This document shows positions 1 to 13,025 of a stretch of DNA of 64,000 nt, in pieces; the first letter of the stretch is position 1; each line of letters starts with the position of its first letter. Location of the stretch: assembly GCF_001625215.2 (NCBI RefSeq), contig NC_030385.2, positions 29,289,598-29,353,597 on the forward strand, in the 5' to 3' direction. The DNA comes from Daucus carota subsp. sativus (taxonomy: Eukaryota; Streptophyta; Magnoliopsida; Apiales; Apiaceae). Position numbers and translations under genes: made by a program. The notes beneath the pieces were generated by a model, which worked only from the letters and a program-made list of their open reading frames with translations, was not told the DNA's origin and made no database searches.

Positions 1-135
1 TATAGTGAAAATAAGGCATATTGTTGGAGTTGAAGTTAGTTGAATATGTCCTAAACTACTTGGACATAATTTTTTATATTATATTTAGGGTTTCAACTAG
101 GACACTGTTGGACTTGCTCTTAGCTTTTTTTAGTA

Positions 136-1074
136 CTAACTTATAACCCGTGCAATGCACGGGCGGTTATAAAATTGCTATTTTATTGTATATATTTTAA
201 CTTAAACTAATATTTATGTGAGAATAAAATTATGATAGAATGATATGATTAAATAGATTTTTTATTTAACAGATGGTAAATTCTTAATAGTTAATTTCGT
301 CAAATGCCTAATTAAAAATTATGTCGAACATATATATTTTACTGAAAATGTTAAAATATGTTTTTTTTTCATGTTATAATTTAAGGAGATCTATAAAATC
401 AGATATAAATCAACCAATCAATCTTTTCATATTTCGTTATCGATAATTAACAATATAGTATGGAACATATTAAGTTAAAAGAGACCCGTAAAATCAAATA
501 CCGATCCATCATATTAATCTAAATATTTTGTTTTAATAGATAATAACATATATATTATAACATGTTATAAATTAAGGAGGTTCGTGGGTCTAATACCAAC
601 CGGCTCAACGAACTCGACTGACCGACCGACTAACTGAAGTTTTCATGTATCAGATTAGATTTAACAGTATGATAGTATATATTATACATTTATAATATTA
701 CTTTTAAAGTGAGTCCATTGGAGTATTTAAAATTAATGTTAATGCATGTATTTTGGTTGAAAAATATCACAGATTATTTATTAATAATTATATATAATAA
801 TATTATATTTTTATATATATGTATGCCGTGTTAATTTTAGAAGATCCGTTTGTTTGGTTAGAATATATAAAAAAAGATGATGTGTTTTAGTTAAAAAGAT
901 AATTATTTTGTTTGTCGATATTATTTTAAATAATGGAGTTTTTTTAGTTAGAAAATATAAAAAAAAACATATTTTAGTTAAAAAGAATAATTGGTATGTA
1001 AATAGGCCCGTATTTTGTCCCAAGAATCGGCTGACCAAACTTTCAATGTTTCGGCTTTAATAATATAGTATAGA
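136..1074 (-). mobile_element. non-autonomous Helitron 1
   Basis: Read on the minus strand the element begins TCTATACTAT at 1074, next to an A, and ends in TTAG at 136, next to a T. This is the A^T insertion preference of Helitrons. Just inside the 3' end is the palindrome CCCGTGCATTGCACGGG (147-163), the expected hairpin. No Rep/helicase reading frame is present, so it is non-autonomous. The 3' terminus closely matches that of Helitron 2 (1597-3441), which supports one family. Confidence 0.7.
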
Positions 1075-1596
1075 TGCGTATATATTTTTAAGGTCTGACT
1101 TTAGTTTTTGATATAGTCAAATAGGTCTTATATTTGTTTATGTTTTGATCAAATATTTGTTTTATGTTTCGATTTGTTTATATTTTGTTTGAAACCCACT
1201 AATTTTGTTTGAAACCCGCTAATTATAAAAGTTCGTATAAAAAGCCCGCGTACCGACCGACCAAATTTTTTAATGTTTCGGTTTTAATAATATAATATAT
1301 TTTTTAAGGTTTGACGTTAGTTTTGGTATAGTCAAATAGGTCTTATATTTGTTTTATATTTTGATTTGTTTATATGTTGTTTGAAGCCCGTTAATTATAA
1401 AAGTCCATATAAAGGCCCACGTACCGACCGACCAAACTTTTAATGTTTCGGCTTTAATAGTATTGTTTTATGTTTTGATTTATTTATATTTTGTTTGAAA
1501 CCCACCGATTTTGTTTGAAGCCCGCTAATTATAAAAGTCCATATAAAAGCCAGCGTACCGACCGACCAAATTTTTAATGTTTCAGTTTTAATAGTA
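1026..1596. repeat. tandem copies of the Helitron 5'-end region
   Basis: A unit of roughly 130-230 bp recurs about three times (near 1026, 1250 and 1420). Each copy carries the segment ACCGACCGACCAAA, then TTTAATGTTTCGG and TTTAATA, then AGTCAAATAGGTC or TTTGTTTGAAACCC. The first copy is the 5' terminus of Helitron 1, so the array looks like repeated or partly deleted Helitron starts. Copies differ by small indels and substitutions. Confidence 0.6.
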
Positions 1597-1769
1597 CTAG
1601 CTTATAGCCCGTGCAAGGCACGGGAGCTTTTTAATTATTTATAAACTTTTTAAATATAGGGATCTTTTTAAAAATACCCATCTGTAAAATTAGTTTTTTA
1701 AAAATACTACCATCTTTTTCATTGTTTTTAAAAATACCTTTTCATAAAATTTTTTTTTCAAAAATATGA

Positions 1770-2540
1770 TTTGCAACTTTTGCAACTTCATTTGCAACCT
1801 TGGGCGGCGCAGCCGTAAATGTTGCAAATGAGGTTGCAAAAGTTGCAAATGAGGTTGCAAAAGTTGCAAATAAAAATGGAAAGTTGCAACTGTTGCAACT
1901 GTTGCAACCTTGGGCGGCGCAGCCGTAAAAGTTGCAAATGAGGTTGCAAAAGTTGCAAATAAAAATGGAAAGTTGCAACTGTTGCAACTGCAATTGCAAC
2001 TAGTTCAACTGAAAACTGTAAGTTGCAAATGAGGTTGCAAAAGTTGCAAATGAGGTTGCAAATGAAGTTGCAACTGCAGTTGCAACTTTTGCAACTGCAG
2101 TTGCAACTTCATTTGCAACCTCAGTTGCAACTAAATGCAACTGAAAACTATATATAGTTGCAAATGAGGTTGCAAAAGTTGCAAATGAGGTTGCAACTGC
2201 AGTTGCAACTTTTGCAACCTCAGTTGCAACTAAATGCAACTGAAAACTGTAAGTAACAACAGATGTATGGTGTGCCCCTGGCGGGGCCATTAGATTACAA
2301 TAGAATCAACTGAATGCAACCATATGCAACTGAATACAACCATATGCAACCATATATCTAATTACGAATCCTGATTTCAAGTTCCAGTTTTCAAATGTCA
2401 TTTTTCGACCTCATTTTCGGAATCGATATATATATATATCGATTCCGAAAATGAGGTCGAAAATGACATTTGAAAACTGGAACTTGAAATCAGGTTGCAA
2501 CACGGCTGGCGCCGCCTGTAGTTGCAAATGAGGTTGCAAA
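1770..2540. repeat. GTTGCAA minisatellite
   Basis: The 7-mer GTTGCAA (or TTGCAAC) is repeated dozens of times in both orientations, often as GTTGCAAATGAG or GTTGCAAAAGTTGCAA. A GGGCGGCGCAGCC block appears twice (about 1802 and 1912). Long open frames here are repeat translations, not genes. Confidence 0.85.
2370..2494. repeat. 125-bp near-perfect inverted repeat
   Basis: Two arms of about 60 bases are reverse complements around an (AT)n centre near 2432, starting CCTGATTTCAAG and ending CTTGAAATCAGG. The only difference I see is a run of five T in the left arm against four A in the right. It would fold into a very stable hairpin in RNA or a cruciform in DNA. Confidence 0.85.
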
Positions 2541-3441
2541 AGTTGCAAACAGTATTTTTGAAAAAAAAAAATTTATGAAAAGGTATTTTTAAAAATAATT
2601 CTGGAAGGTAGTATTTTTGAAAACAATAAAAGAAAAGGTAGGTAGTTTTGTAGATTTCCCTATATTTTAAATGGTGTGAAAAAATTTAATTTATAAATAA
2701 TAAATTAAAATTTTCAATAAAATAAAATTCGAAATTATGATTTGTTTGTAAGTTAGAACTTTGGTAAATACATCATCACAGCCATTAATAGTTTCAAATA
2801 AATTATTTTAATCAAGCAATTACTTTTCTCGTATGTATCATGCCAAAGTATTAAATTCTATCTATCAAATTTTAATATACTTTGAGTGGAATACGTTATG
2901 CCAAATCCTATTAGATTATATTAATAAATGTATTTTATATTAAAATTATTATAATGTGATTTAAATATTTTTCAAAAAAATTATATGGTTCTAAATTAAA
3001 ATTGATAAACATAATTTGCTTTGAATTAAGAAAAGGAATCATAAATATGCAATAAGAAGGTAGAATCTATTTTGGATTAAGAAAAAGTTTTTGTATTTGT
3101 TCCTCACATAAATCCGGCTTATTATTTTTAAAATATATTATAAAAAAATTGTGACGGTGAGATTTATATGATTCTACGAATAAAACTGGTAGGAAATATT
3201 TATTTAGGATTAAAAAAAATCATATACATGTGAAAGACAGAATTTGTTTTGGATTCAGAAAAGGAATTATAAACATGCAAGTATCAGTTGCCTTCTAGAA
3301 CAGAATTTAATTTTGTTCCAATCTAACGGTGCTTATTTGTTCAATATAAGATCCAACGGATGGTAAGCTTTTGGACCAGAAGACCATGCGACCAAATTAT
3401 CTCCCTTACGCTTATTATATATAAGTATATAATAGTATAGA

Positions 3442-5226
3442 TTCGTCTTGGAGAGTTAAGTCATCCTGTGTTTTTATATGAATATATCAAAAAAAGTAAG
3501 TTGGATGTCATGGAGAATTTCTTAATTAAAGTATTTCAGAATATACTTTATTTTTTTAAAATTTATCATATTTTTATTCAAAGTGTTCCGTGAATTAATA
3601 CACAATAATAAACAAAAACATTTATTTAAGAATATGAAAGATTATTTTAGAACATGTACGATCCTTGATTATCCGATTATCTCCATTCATTCATTACAAT
3701 TTTTAACTTTTATAATCATGATGATGTAAATATTTTATATAATTGCAAAACGCTACACGATACAATGTTCGTAAGTGATATTTGGGGCCATTTTTTCGGA
3801 TCCCGATATTTAGAACATTAGTGTCGGATATAGTGATAGCGAGGGCCAACATTTTGGATTTTTTTTTCCAAAGTGCGAACAAAGCCCACCAAATATTATA
3901 CCATCACTCGCTCCAGTAGTTTATATAATTTAATTTAGTTCAACACAATAAAATTTATATAAAAAATAATGTTTTTCTTATATTTTATAAAATATAAACA
4001 AATGTATAAAAATATTTACAAATTTATACCTACTTAAATATAGAATAATTTCAAAGGAATTGGACCCTCCAAATTTTGGACCAGAGCGGTCGCCGCTGCC
4101 CTCCCTTCACGACTCCACTATTGAAAAGGATTAGATGAAACACTAATCTAAAAAACCGGAAATAAACAATACCCTAAGCATATGATATTGTCATCATGAA
4201 CATTATAACAGCTAACTGCAGTCTGCAAATATGCAATCCACCGATATGATTGATCACCTTTTATCTCTGCAGCCAGTTAAGTAGTAGTATTTGATTTTAA
4301 GAATCACAGCTGAGCAGTGATTGGTTTTGAAAGGATACAAGATGCTAGCAATTTCTACTTGCTCAAGCTTTCAACTAAGCTATTACATAGTTCTCAACAC
4401 TGTACTATAAGTTCTTGAATTTCAAATTATACTGGCTTATAACTTGGGCATCATAGGAATAATATATGTTGTAACATAATTCAAATTTTTATGAAAAAAT
4501 TCTTTAAAAACCACAAAAAGTTAAAAATGCCCCTAAGAAGTTTCTGGGAGCTGATGTACAGCTCGTAGACAGGTCTAGAACTCGGAAGAGTTACTATTAG
4601 ATTTTAATTGAATAGGCCTGCGTATTTTAAAGATTGACGACCCTACTTGAACTCAACCGACTTCAATGTACAGACAATGACCATTTTCACAACTTGTCAA
4701 TGTGTGCCCCATTTCCAAATGTATCAACGTTTATATACTCAGCCTTCGTTTCCTGGACTACATTACGACTGTTCTGGCATCTTTATACGAAACTACAATC
4801 AGATGCAAGGTTATTTGTTGTCTTCCCTGTTGGTTGCGCTCAACAACTACAAAGGACTTGCACGTGTAGATTGAAGGGATGTATCATAAAAAAGATAAAA
4901 TACAAAGAAAAGAAAAATTAATTCAGACTGCTAACATGTTATTTGTTGCTTCAAAACATGCATATAAAGGCTCAAGCAGCAACAAAGAGTCCGATATAGA
5001 TTCGAAACTGATAACTTGGATAGCCCGTTCGAAGTTTTAAAGCAACCTATTTGTGAATATAGGCAAAAATTATGCCAACTCTAGTTCAATACTTCAATCA
5101 ATTAAAAGGGCACAACCTGTCTGTACCATTTATCACGCTTATTCTTCTGCCACACTCTCTCCCGTATCAATTATACTCATTTAAAGTTGAGTCAAAACTA
5201 AAGTCTCAAACTGTTTGGTGCATGTA
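3442..5226. other. gene-free stretch, AT-rich
   Basis: No exon, RNA gene or clear transposon end was recognised. The portion from about 4900 to 5226 lies directly downstream of the CBR2 stop codon on the minus strand and probably includes its 3' UTR. The short open frames at 4634-4921 have no recognisable homology or splice structure. Confidence 0.5.
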
Positions 5227-8200
5227 TCAGAATTTGTAAACCATATCCTCTGTATATCCAAGTTCTTTGAGTATGCCAGTGAGCTGCAGAATATAACAAT
5301 AAGCTACTTAGTAATTTATTGCATAGAAATTACTACAAACATGTTATGACACTTTATGCATCTGTACCTCGCCTTGTGTCCAATCTTTTGCCTTTTCACC
5401 AGATATATGTTTAACCATTCCAGGAGGACCACATACCTGAATCAAATTTATAACTGACTTAATAACTGAACAAATAACTAAGTTTTAAAATGAATATAAA
5501 CAATAAATACTGGGTGCTTGATGTAACACTTCTTAATAGATGTATTTTTATGCATATAGAATTGCTTAATGATGCTGTGTTTTCAGATAACTCTGAAATA
5601 GAACAGTCCCTTATACCAAACATTAGGAAAGTCTGAGATGCAAATATCTATGTTCTAATATCATTCTATACATTATTAAAATCCTTGGCCTTCATTGCCT
5701 CACAAGCTTAAAAAGTATGCAAAGCTGTTGAACTGGCCTTACCTAATATCACATGATTTAAATTATACAATCTACACATAATAACCAGTCTGTTCAGCAA
5801 ATTCCTAAAAAGCGCAAGACCCTAAATTAGAATGTGACTCGCGAAGGGCCATTACTCAAGCTTCTTTGCCAAAAAATATTTAGTCACAAATTTAACAATA
5901 AAATTTATAACTTAGCAGAGTCTAAAAGTTCAAACATAATAGAGCAAATTAAAAAAAATAGAAATATAAATGAAGCATCAATCAATAATGTTCAACAATT
6001 CAATGGATTTGGGATCATTGAGCTCAATATCTGGCTCTCAAATCTCTCTCTTCCTCTTCATCATGTTCATCTTTTGCACTTAAAGATGAAGTTCAATGAG
6101 TTTCATTTGACGAGGTTGTGTGCAAGAATGAAGACAGGCTTTCTTTTCTTTTTCATTTCTTTTTTAGGGCATTTTTGTCTTTTGCCAACTAAATGCACTT
6201 TTTTGTCAATTTCCAAAATTTTGCGATCGCACACTCTGCGCGAATTTAACAACACTGTACGTAACCTTGGGAGACAGAACTCTTTGCAGAGTTATGCAGG
6301 AATCTTGTATGAAATTTATACCAGTCTACATAATCCTAGTAAGCAATTTAACATAATTGTTCACAAAACATTTTAAGGAGCATTAAGGAATTTAGCTTCC
6401 ATCGCTTGATATTGCCATTTGATTGTATAGCTTAGAATCTAGAGAGCTAATAAAGGCAAAACAAGAGTAGTAGAGCATGATAGTGGTCTGAGATAATTGA
6501 CCATGTACGCAACATTCCAGATTTGTGATTGTGACTGGTTCGAGCTTTGCAATACATGTAAGACTGGACTCCACTGAAAGTGTCCATGTGGTGGTATCAT
6601 TAAGTGATAATTCTGCATCTTTCATTTCAAAACTGAAGTGGTCGAGTCTTCATACCCATGTCTAATCATCAAGTGTCTGACATGGGTACTGATAACTAAT
6701 TAAGGTAAGGTAGGGACCAAGGTTGAATCTGTTTCTAGCATTGGCAACATAAACTGAGACACAGAACTCATGACAAAGTTGAGGCTGACTATTGAAGTAC
6801 GAAAGTTACTTACTAGTACAAGAGTATCATCGTTGGGACCAGGTAAGCCTTTCAAAGCCATATCTTTTGATATGTATCCTCTACCTCCCCTCCAATCAGA
6901 TGATGGATTATCCACAGTATAGAATATCTAGAATTTTCCATTCAAAAAAGGGAAAACTATGAACAAATATTTAAACATAATATACAGCGTTCTAATATAA
7001 ATATATTGTACCTTCAAATTTGGATGGCTTTCTTCAAGCACATCAAGTTTCTTTTTGAGTAGAATATCATCCGGGGACACATTGGCATAGATCAGCGATA
7101 TCTGAAATGATAAATGGTCATCATTTTTGCAGGCACAAAACATTTAATTGGAACTTTTTGAATTGACAGTAGCTGGATATATACTTTGGTAAAGAATATA
7201 ATGAGTCTCAATGATTATCTGCAAGCTTATTTACGATGCAATTACTGTAGTTCATAACATAGTTCAGTAGCTACACACATGATTTCAAAATAGAGAACCC
7301 ATCCAACCTTGGTGTTGTCATCAGGATTCTTCAAAATAGCCTCAATAATCTGAAGCATTGGAGTGATGCCAGACCCACCTGCAATCTGGAGTAAGATGAA
7401 TAATCACTTTGTAAGACAATCCTAATCCAGTTGGCAGTAAATACTGAAGAGTCACTGCTACATATTGTTTCCTTGTTTTGGAAGCATATGCCTTTCCAGA
7501 AAACCAGTGAAAACAAAAATTGCATACTTTCACTTGTAATTTAGTATTTAATGAAATAAAGTATTGTTAATTGTCTTCCCTTACCATTCCGATATGTTTC
7601 TTCATATTAGGAGTATACTTGAGCTTTTCAATGGGCCTGCAATACATTGCAACAGGGGGCAAACAATTAGCATGGAAAATTTTATACAGGATAGATAGTA
7701 GATTTTATACAGGATAGATAGTATATTTTATACAGGATAGAATAGTATACAGTATACTAATGCTTTAATTTGCTAATCTGTTTGTTTTGATATATTCCTT
7801 TTACTTCTAACTTTGATTGCTCATGTAGTGTTATACCCTTTGACTTCTAGCACATCGCCTGGTTTCAAGCTAGCAAAATGCTGACTCATTTTCCCCTCCG
7901 GATAAACCTGACCAATTATAATAGACTTTTAGCATCTAGATTACACTACATATGATAAAACAATAAAACCGATATTAATATACAGGTCAAACTAAACCTT
8001 AATTAACAAATCAAAGTGTCCCTTTGAGTCGGGATCTGATATAGGGGTATACCTGAATGAAAAAGTCAAAAAAGGGGATTAGAAAATTAGAGCTCCAAGG
8101 CAGCGCATGAACAGATTTCAGATAAAACAATCAACTCCGCAGATTCTATGTTCAAAGTCTACAACTGGATAGTGCATTTCAATTTTATCTATTCAAATAG

Positions 8201-8933
8201 AATTGCAATAACATATTTTTTCTGTTCACTTAACAAGATATTACAGCATTTAAACAACAAGATTTTGATTCTAGACCAAGAAGAAGCAACATTAAGTAAC
8301 ATGCCAGACAAGGCAGACAGTGTATGTACAAATGCTTTCTTCGGTAACTTATTTTCCTGATATCTCATAGTGAGTATAGTTTATCATTTAGAAGATAGAT
8401 AATTACAAATGGAGATATCTAACAATTCTCCTTTCAAAGCTCAAGTTCTTATTTTATGATACTATAAAAGAGTATTAACTTTGGTAATCATCATCAAACA
8501 ATTAGAAGGAATATAAACCGAGGAACGGGATGCAAATTGAGAACTTACGGCCGAACTACATATTTTGTTTTTCCTTCAGCATCTGGTGCTAATGGGTATC
8601 TATGAAAAGAAAGACAAAAATGCAATATGAGAATTAACATTGTGGAAACTATGCCTAGTAAGTTTCACAATAAAACATAAAAGGAAACCCAGTTTGGTGA
8701 CAGTATAAACTATGGACCTAGAACCTCACAGTTCTGAAACAAATATTGAAAGTTATACCTCGTAACAAGGCATGATGCGACATCAAGGCCCAACTTGGTA
8801 GTAGGGTCAAATGAAAACCTGTCATTGGAGGGAGACAAAATATTGCACCAAATAATTAGATGACTGCTCGACTCAAAGCAAGAAACAAAAGTAAATCAAT
8901 GAAACTTACAACTTCATCATAAATTCTAATTAA

Positions 8934-8990
<57 letters not shown>

Positions 8991-11684
8991 TGTGTATATA
9001 TGGTCATGCTACAGTACAGGGCAAAACTTTTTATGATTCAATAACAATCGACAATTTATAAGCTAACCAGTAGCAATTTTTTCCCAACGTTCTTAGGAAT
9101 ATTTCTAGTTGTAATGGGATCGTTAGCCTGCGAATTATTTTTCAATAAATTTTGATCCATTAGTAAGGGAATATTATAACCTGTATAACTGAGTGTTGTG
9201 GCTGACTTTTGCCTTGTCTTGCAGTTTGAATTTAATCCATTTGTCAGGATTGAGTGCTAGAAAGACAGAAGCATCATTTAGACATGAGAATGCTGTATTT
9301 AAACATCTACAATACACAACTAAACTATTTTTTGTAAATTCACATCAAGTATTGTAGTCAATTAGTAATATTAAACAGTCGATGTACTATTCATTAGTAT
9401 CAATATATATTTTTATTAGAAATTACTGAGTACACTAAATTGGCACGGTTTGTACATTTCACAAATGTTTTTTTTGTTTTCTGATAATGAACATATAGAT
9501 ATCAGCAAGGGGAACATAAAGATGTGAGATTTGTGTAGGAATAGACATTAATATACTTAAGTGAATATCCCAATATGATGAATGGCTATAGCATGTGAAT
9601 GATCTAGCTTATTATTATTACAGAATGTAAACAAAGGGGCATATTTAGGGCTGTTCACGAACAGAGCCGAGCTGAGCTTTAACTTTTTTTCTGACGAGCC
9701 GTGCCGAGCTTTTTTATCGAACAAAAATTGTGTTCGAGCTTGAGCTTGTTAACTCACGAGCCGAACACAAGCTTCTTCACGAACAAATAAGAGCCGAGCC
9801 GAGCCAAAAAAAATAAGGTCAAACTGCTACTTGACTCTTAAAATAGCAAACCAAATAAAATTCTTTTTTTTTTTGAAACTTTGGTTATATCACTAAAATG
9901 TAAATATGTTTACATCCATATGATTGGATCGGTTAAAATTATTTTTTAAAAAATCAAAACACTAAATTAGGATTAAACACTAGTTAGCGGTACCAGTCAA
10001 ACCTCTACTTGACTGTTAAAATAGCAAAACATATAAATTATTATTTTCCGAAACTTTGGTTACATAACTAAAATATATAAATGTTGACATCCATACGGTG
10101 GATCGATGAATTTTTAAAAAAAAAAAAATCGAAACACCAATTCAGGACTAAACACTAGTTAGTGGTACTAATCAAACTGATGCTTGACTGATAAAATAGC
10201 AAACCAAATAAAATTATTTTTTCTCGAAATTTTGGTTACATCACTAGAATATATTAATGTTGACATTTATACGGTTGGATTGATGAAAAATATTTTTAAA
10301 AAAATCAAAACATCATTTCAATACTAAATATTAGTTAGTGGGACTAGTCAAACTGATGCTTACTGACAAAATAGTAAACCAAATAAAATTATTTTTTCCC
10401 TTTACATCACTAAAATCTGTAGATGTATTATATGTTGAATTCTGAGTTAAAAAAACATGTATATATTATAAAATATCCTGAAAATATTGCATTTTTTCGA
10501 GTTTTAACGAGCCGAGCTCGAGCCGAATACACTAAAAGCTCGGCTCGAGCTAGTTTTCTCGAGGAACATATTTATGTGTTCGAGCTCGAGCTCAAGTTCT
10601 TAACGAACCGAGCCGAACGGAGCTTTTATCGAGCCAAGCTCGAGCTTATTCGCGAACAGCCCTAGGCATATCTATGGTTGACTCACATGATACTTTCTTG
10701 CTGTAATAAGCAGTTTCAAAGCCTTAAAGATCCATACATATGCGGAAGGGCATAAATCTACATAAAAAAAATATTATGTATATACAACCAAAGCATATAA
10801 ATAGTCCCAAATTCATTCCACTTATCATTTAACAATTTATTATATTGACATAACAACAGGAAGTGATTAATCTGTATTAGGCTTCAATCCAGGAAGACAG
10901 AAAGATGAAAAAACTACCAAGTTTTTGAGCAGGTTCCTCGCTTATTTCCTCTAAATGAACCTGAATATTGAAAAAAGAAAATACACGATAAGAACATAAA
11001 GTGCCAAGATATCTATCTAATTTGGTCTTAACAAGTACTCCCTCCGTCCCATAGTAAACGTCCTAATTTTTTTCACGCATTTGCAAGCTTATAAAAAACA
11101 TACTTGTAGATATTATTTTTTTATATTTTTTGTTTTGTACAAAAATAGGAAGTTCAAATTGGTAACTTACAGATATTAAACAACTTAGTTGGAAACAATT
11201 TCTCAGGAACTGGCATTACACGAATCATAAAATCCGATCACAGTAGTTGTTAATATCTTACGGTGTGTAATATACGAAGCGGACAGCTTGACATAGTAAC
11301 ATTACTAAATACGACGCTAAGGATACAAGTGTACAGCATAACATGATCATCCGTATTAACGTGTTATATACGATAGAGTCAAGAGAAATAATAGTTTCCG
11401 AGTTTTAAACAGCACAGATATAAATACATTTCAAGTACAAGTGTGAATGTGTGAGTGTATATTACACTAATCGAAAAATGTGGAAAGAGGAAAGTAGAAA
11501 GGGGCGCTACCAAATTAGGGGAATTGAAGTAGTAGAAAGAGGAAAGTGCAGCAGAAATGGAGGCAATTGCAGCAAATGGAAGTGGAGAAGTGGCGGAAGT
11601 TGAAGACGATTGGCCTCGGGATGCGTGAGGGTTTGCGATCGGAGCGGCAGCGGCTCGAGCTAGTCTTCTCAACATTGTTGCCAT
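5227..11684 (-). CDS. CBR2: NADH-cytochrome b5 reductase-like protein, mitochondrial (13 exons)
   Basis: FAD enzyme that passes electrons from NADH to cytochrome b5-type acceptors. Exons: 11511-11684, 10918-10960, 9181-9256, 8759-8818, 8549-8599, 7998-8052, 7837-7907, 7585-7636, 7308-7385, 7012-7101, 6814-6927, 5368-5436, 5227-5283. They join in frame to 990 nt, 329 residues, and all introns are GT-AG. Residues 1-35 form an Arg/Ala/Ser-rich presequence, then a membrane segment at 36-53. The FAD motif RPYTPIS is at 134-140, the nucleotide-binding loop GGSGITPM at 197-204, and CGPPGM at 290-295. The protein ends KF, like the family. Length and sequence fit the Arabidopsis mitochondrial type (At5g20080). 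A hAT-like element lies in intron 2 and tandem repeats lie in other introns. The start is the first ATG of the presequence frame. Confident in family; organelle is inferred. Confidence 0.95.
7675..7750. repeat. short tandem repeat in a CBR2 intron
   Basis: The unit TTTTATACAGGATAGATAGTA, about 25 bp, occurs three times with minor changes between CBR2 exons 7 and 8. Confidence 0.8.
8936..8990. repeat. (TA)n(GA)n microsatellite
   Basis: A run of about 16 TA units passes directly into about nine GA units. It lies in the intron between CBR2 exons 3 and 4 and is probably length-polymorphic. Confidence 0.95.
9646..10664. mobile_element. hAT-like non-autonomous element in CBR2 intron 2
   Basis: Ends are inverted copies: TAGGGCTGTTCACGAAC at the left and the complement of TAGGGCTGTTCGCGAA at the right. 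Flanks give an 8-bp target duplication with one mismatch, GGCATATT against GGCATATC. Subterminal regions are dense in GAGCCGAGC/GCTCGAGC. There is no transposase. The interior holds tandem copies of about 176 bp (starts near 9818, 9996, 10171 and 10347). It is spliced out with the intron. Confidence 0.8.
11036..11110. mobile_element. one end of a Stowaway-like MITE
   Basis: TACTCCCTCCGTCCCATAGT is the familiar Stowaway terminal sequence next to TA. No matching inverted end was found before CBR2 exon 1, so this looks truncated. It lies in CBR2 intron 1. Confidence 0.5.
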
Positions 11685-12240
11685 TTTTTAGACACAACGA
11701 AAGAGGATGGTTAGGAGAGAGAGAGAGAGTGTTTTGTTTGTTTTGGAGCGCTGCTTGTCTTGTAGACTTGGAGGGTGTTGTGTGTGATTGGGCCTTTCCA
11801 AATGCAATTGTTTTAGGGCCGTGTTTTTCGTTGCGTGCATAGTCTGGTCCAAAGGTCGACAAATCTCTAATATCCAAATATAAATTCATGATTAAAGAAA
11901 ACTATTCCTTCTACTAAAATGCCCATTGATATCGTAAAAATTATATAATTGTTTGGTATATTTTATATTTGCATATTTTGAATTATAAGATAAAAAATAA
12001 TGTTTTTAATAATGTTTGATAGTGAAATACTATATGTAAAAGTTTCCCATAAAAATTGAAAACCAGTAAAACAGTTTTTCAGAAAATATGAGAGAAGCAC
12101 CTTTTGAGTTAAACACTGCTTTTAAAAAAAACTGCTTTTAAATTTGCCAATTTTCCACATTGTTCTTCACCAAAACAAAAAAAAAAACTGATAAAAAAAC
12201 TAATGTTGTTCTCTGCAGTAGCAACGTCAAACTGAGTCTA
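11685..12240. promoter_or_regulatory. presumed CBR2 promoter and 5' leader
   Basis: This stretch lies immediately upstream of the CBR2 ATG on the minus strand, between it and the TIR nest. It has a CT-rich leader (GA-rich on the plus strand, 11700-11740). No clear TATA box or element could be assigned. The role is inferred from position. Confidence 0.4.
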
Positions 12241-12879
12241 AGGGGTGGTATTGTATCGTGACTTTTAATGACAAATTTTGGGAGGATGACTTTAATGGAT
12301 TTTATAGACTTTTAATGACTCTTGTTGACTTCTTAAATTTTCAAAATAAAAAAATCATGACTCCACAATGACTTTTAAAAACTTTAACAGACTTTTTATT
12401 ACAAATTCATAACTTTCAAATACTTTAATAGACTTTTATTATAATAATAAATAAACTCTCTAATCTAAAATCAATAATTTCCTTTAACTATTAATAAAAT
12501 GAACCCAAAATCTAAAACAAAAATAACATTCTTGATTGCAATAAAAGTAAAAAATTTATTTGAGAATTAAATAATTAAGTGTATTGACCTAATAAAAATA
12601 TTAAATAATTATTACCAATAAAACAGAAATATAAGAGATGAGTAATGTAATTGGAGCGGGAGTTGAATATCAACAAAATGGATTTTCTTTATGTCTTTAT
12701 GTCATGAAGAAATTTTATATGCTGGATTTTTAAACTGGGGGTCCTCAAAATTTTAAGACCCTGTGCTATTGGGCTGCTTGCATACCCAATAGCAGATATA
12801 TCTTGTCGGATTGATTAAGATATTTTCTGGTTTTTGTATCCGGTAAGCAACATGGCTTTAGGATAAACTGCGTTTGGAA

Positions 12880-13025
12880 CCCCTCCTGCCTCTGCTCGGT
12901 TTTTCATTTACATTTTTTCCTATAGCTATGTTGTACTGAAAGCACAAATAGTCCCCTCCTGCCTCTGCTCGGTTTTTCATTTACATTTTTTCCTATAGCT
13001 ATGTTGTACTGAAGGCACAAGTAGT
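12880..13025. repeat. 73-bp tandem duplication
   Basis: The unit starting CCCCTCCTGCCTCTGCTCGG is present twice, at about 12880 and 12953, nearly identical through GTACTGAA(A/G)GCACAA. Recent origin is likely. Confidence 0.9.

Larger units (their letters stand above)
1659..2660. mobile_element. nested TIR (MULE-like or foldback) element
   Basis: About 110 bp at each end form an inverted repeat. The left end runs GGGATCTTTTTAAAAATACC and the right end reads the complement, ending GATTTCCC. Both contain matching A/T-rich blocks and meet the GTTGCAA array. Flanks share a TTTTAAA-like motif, a possible but imperfect target duplication. It sits inside Helitron 2. No coding capacity is visible. 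Superfamily is uncertain. Confidence 0.5.
1597..3441 (-). mobile_element. non-autonomous Helitron 2
   Basis: The minus strand starts TCTATACTATTATATA at 3441 and ends in CTAG at 1597. The flanks are A and T as expected for A^T insertion. The hairpin CCCGTGCCTTGCACGGG lies at 1608-1624, eight bases inside the end. There is no transposase or helicase frame. The interior holds a nested TIR element (1659-2660) with the GTTGCAA array. Family-level assignment is by termini only. Confidence 0.78.

Noticed and set aside
1742-2290. Open frames of about 90 codons on the minus strand
   Set aside because: They are translations of the GTTGCAA minisatellite (ATFATSF-type repeats), not proteins.
5834-6376. 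180-codon plus-strand open frame in a CBR2 intron
   Set aside because: It starts at GTG, has low-complexity composition and no family resemblance, and lies within an intron whose borders join CBR2 exons in frame.
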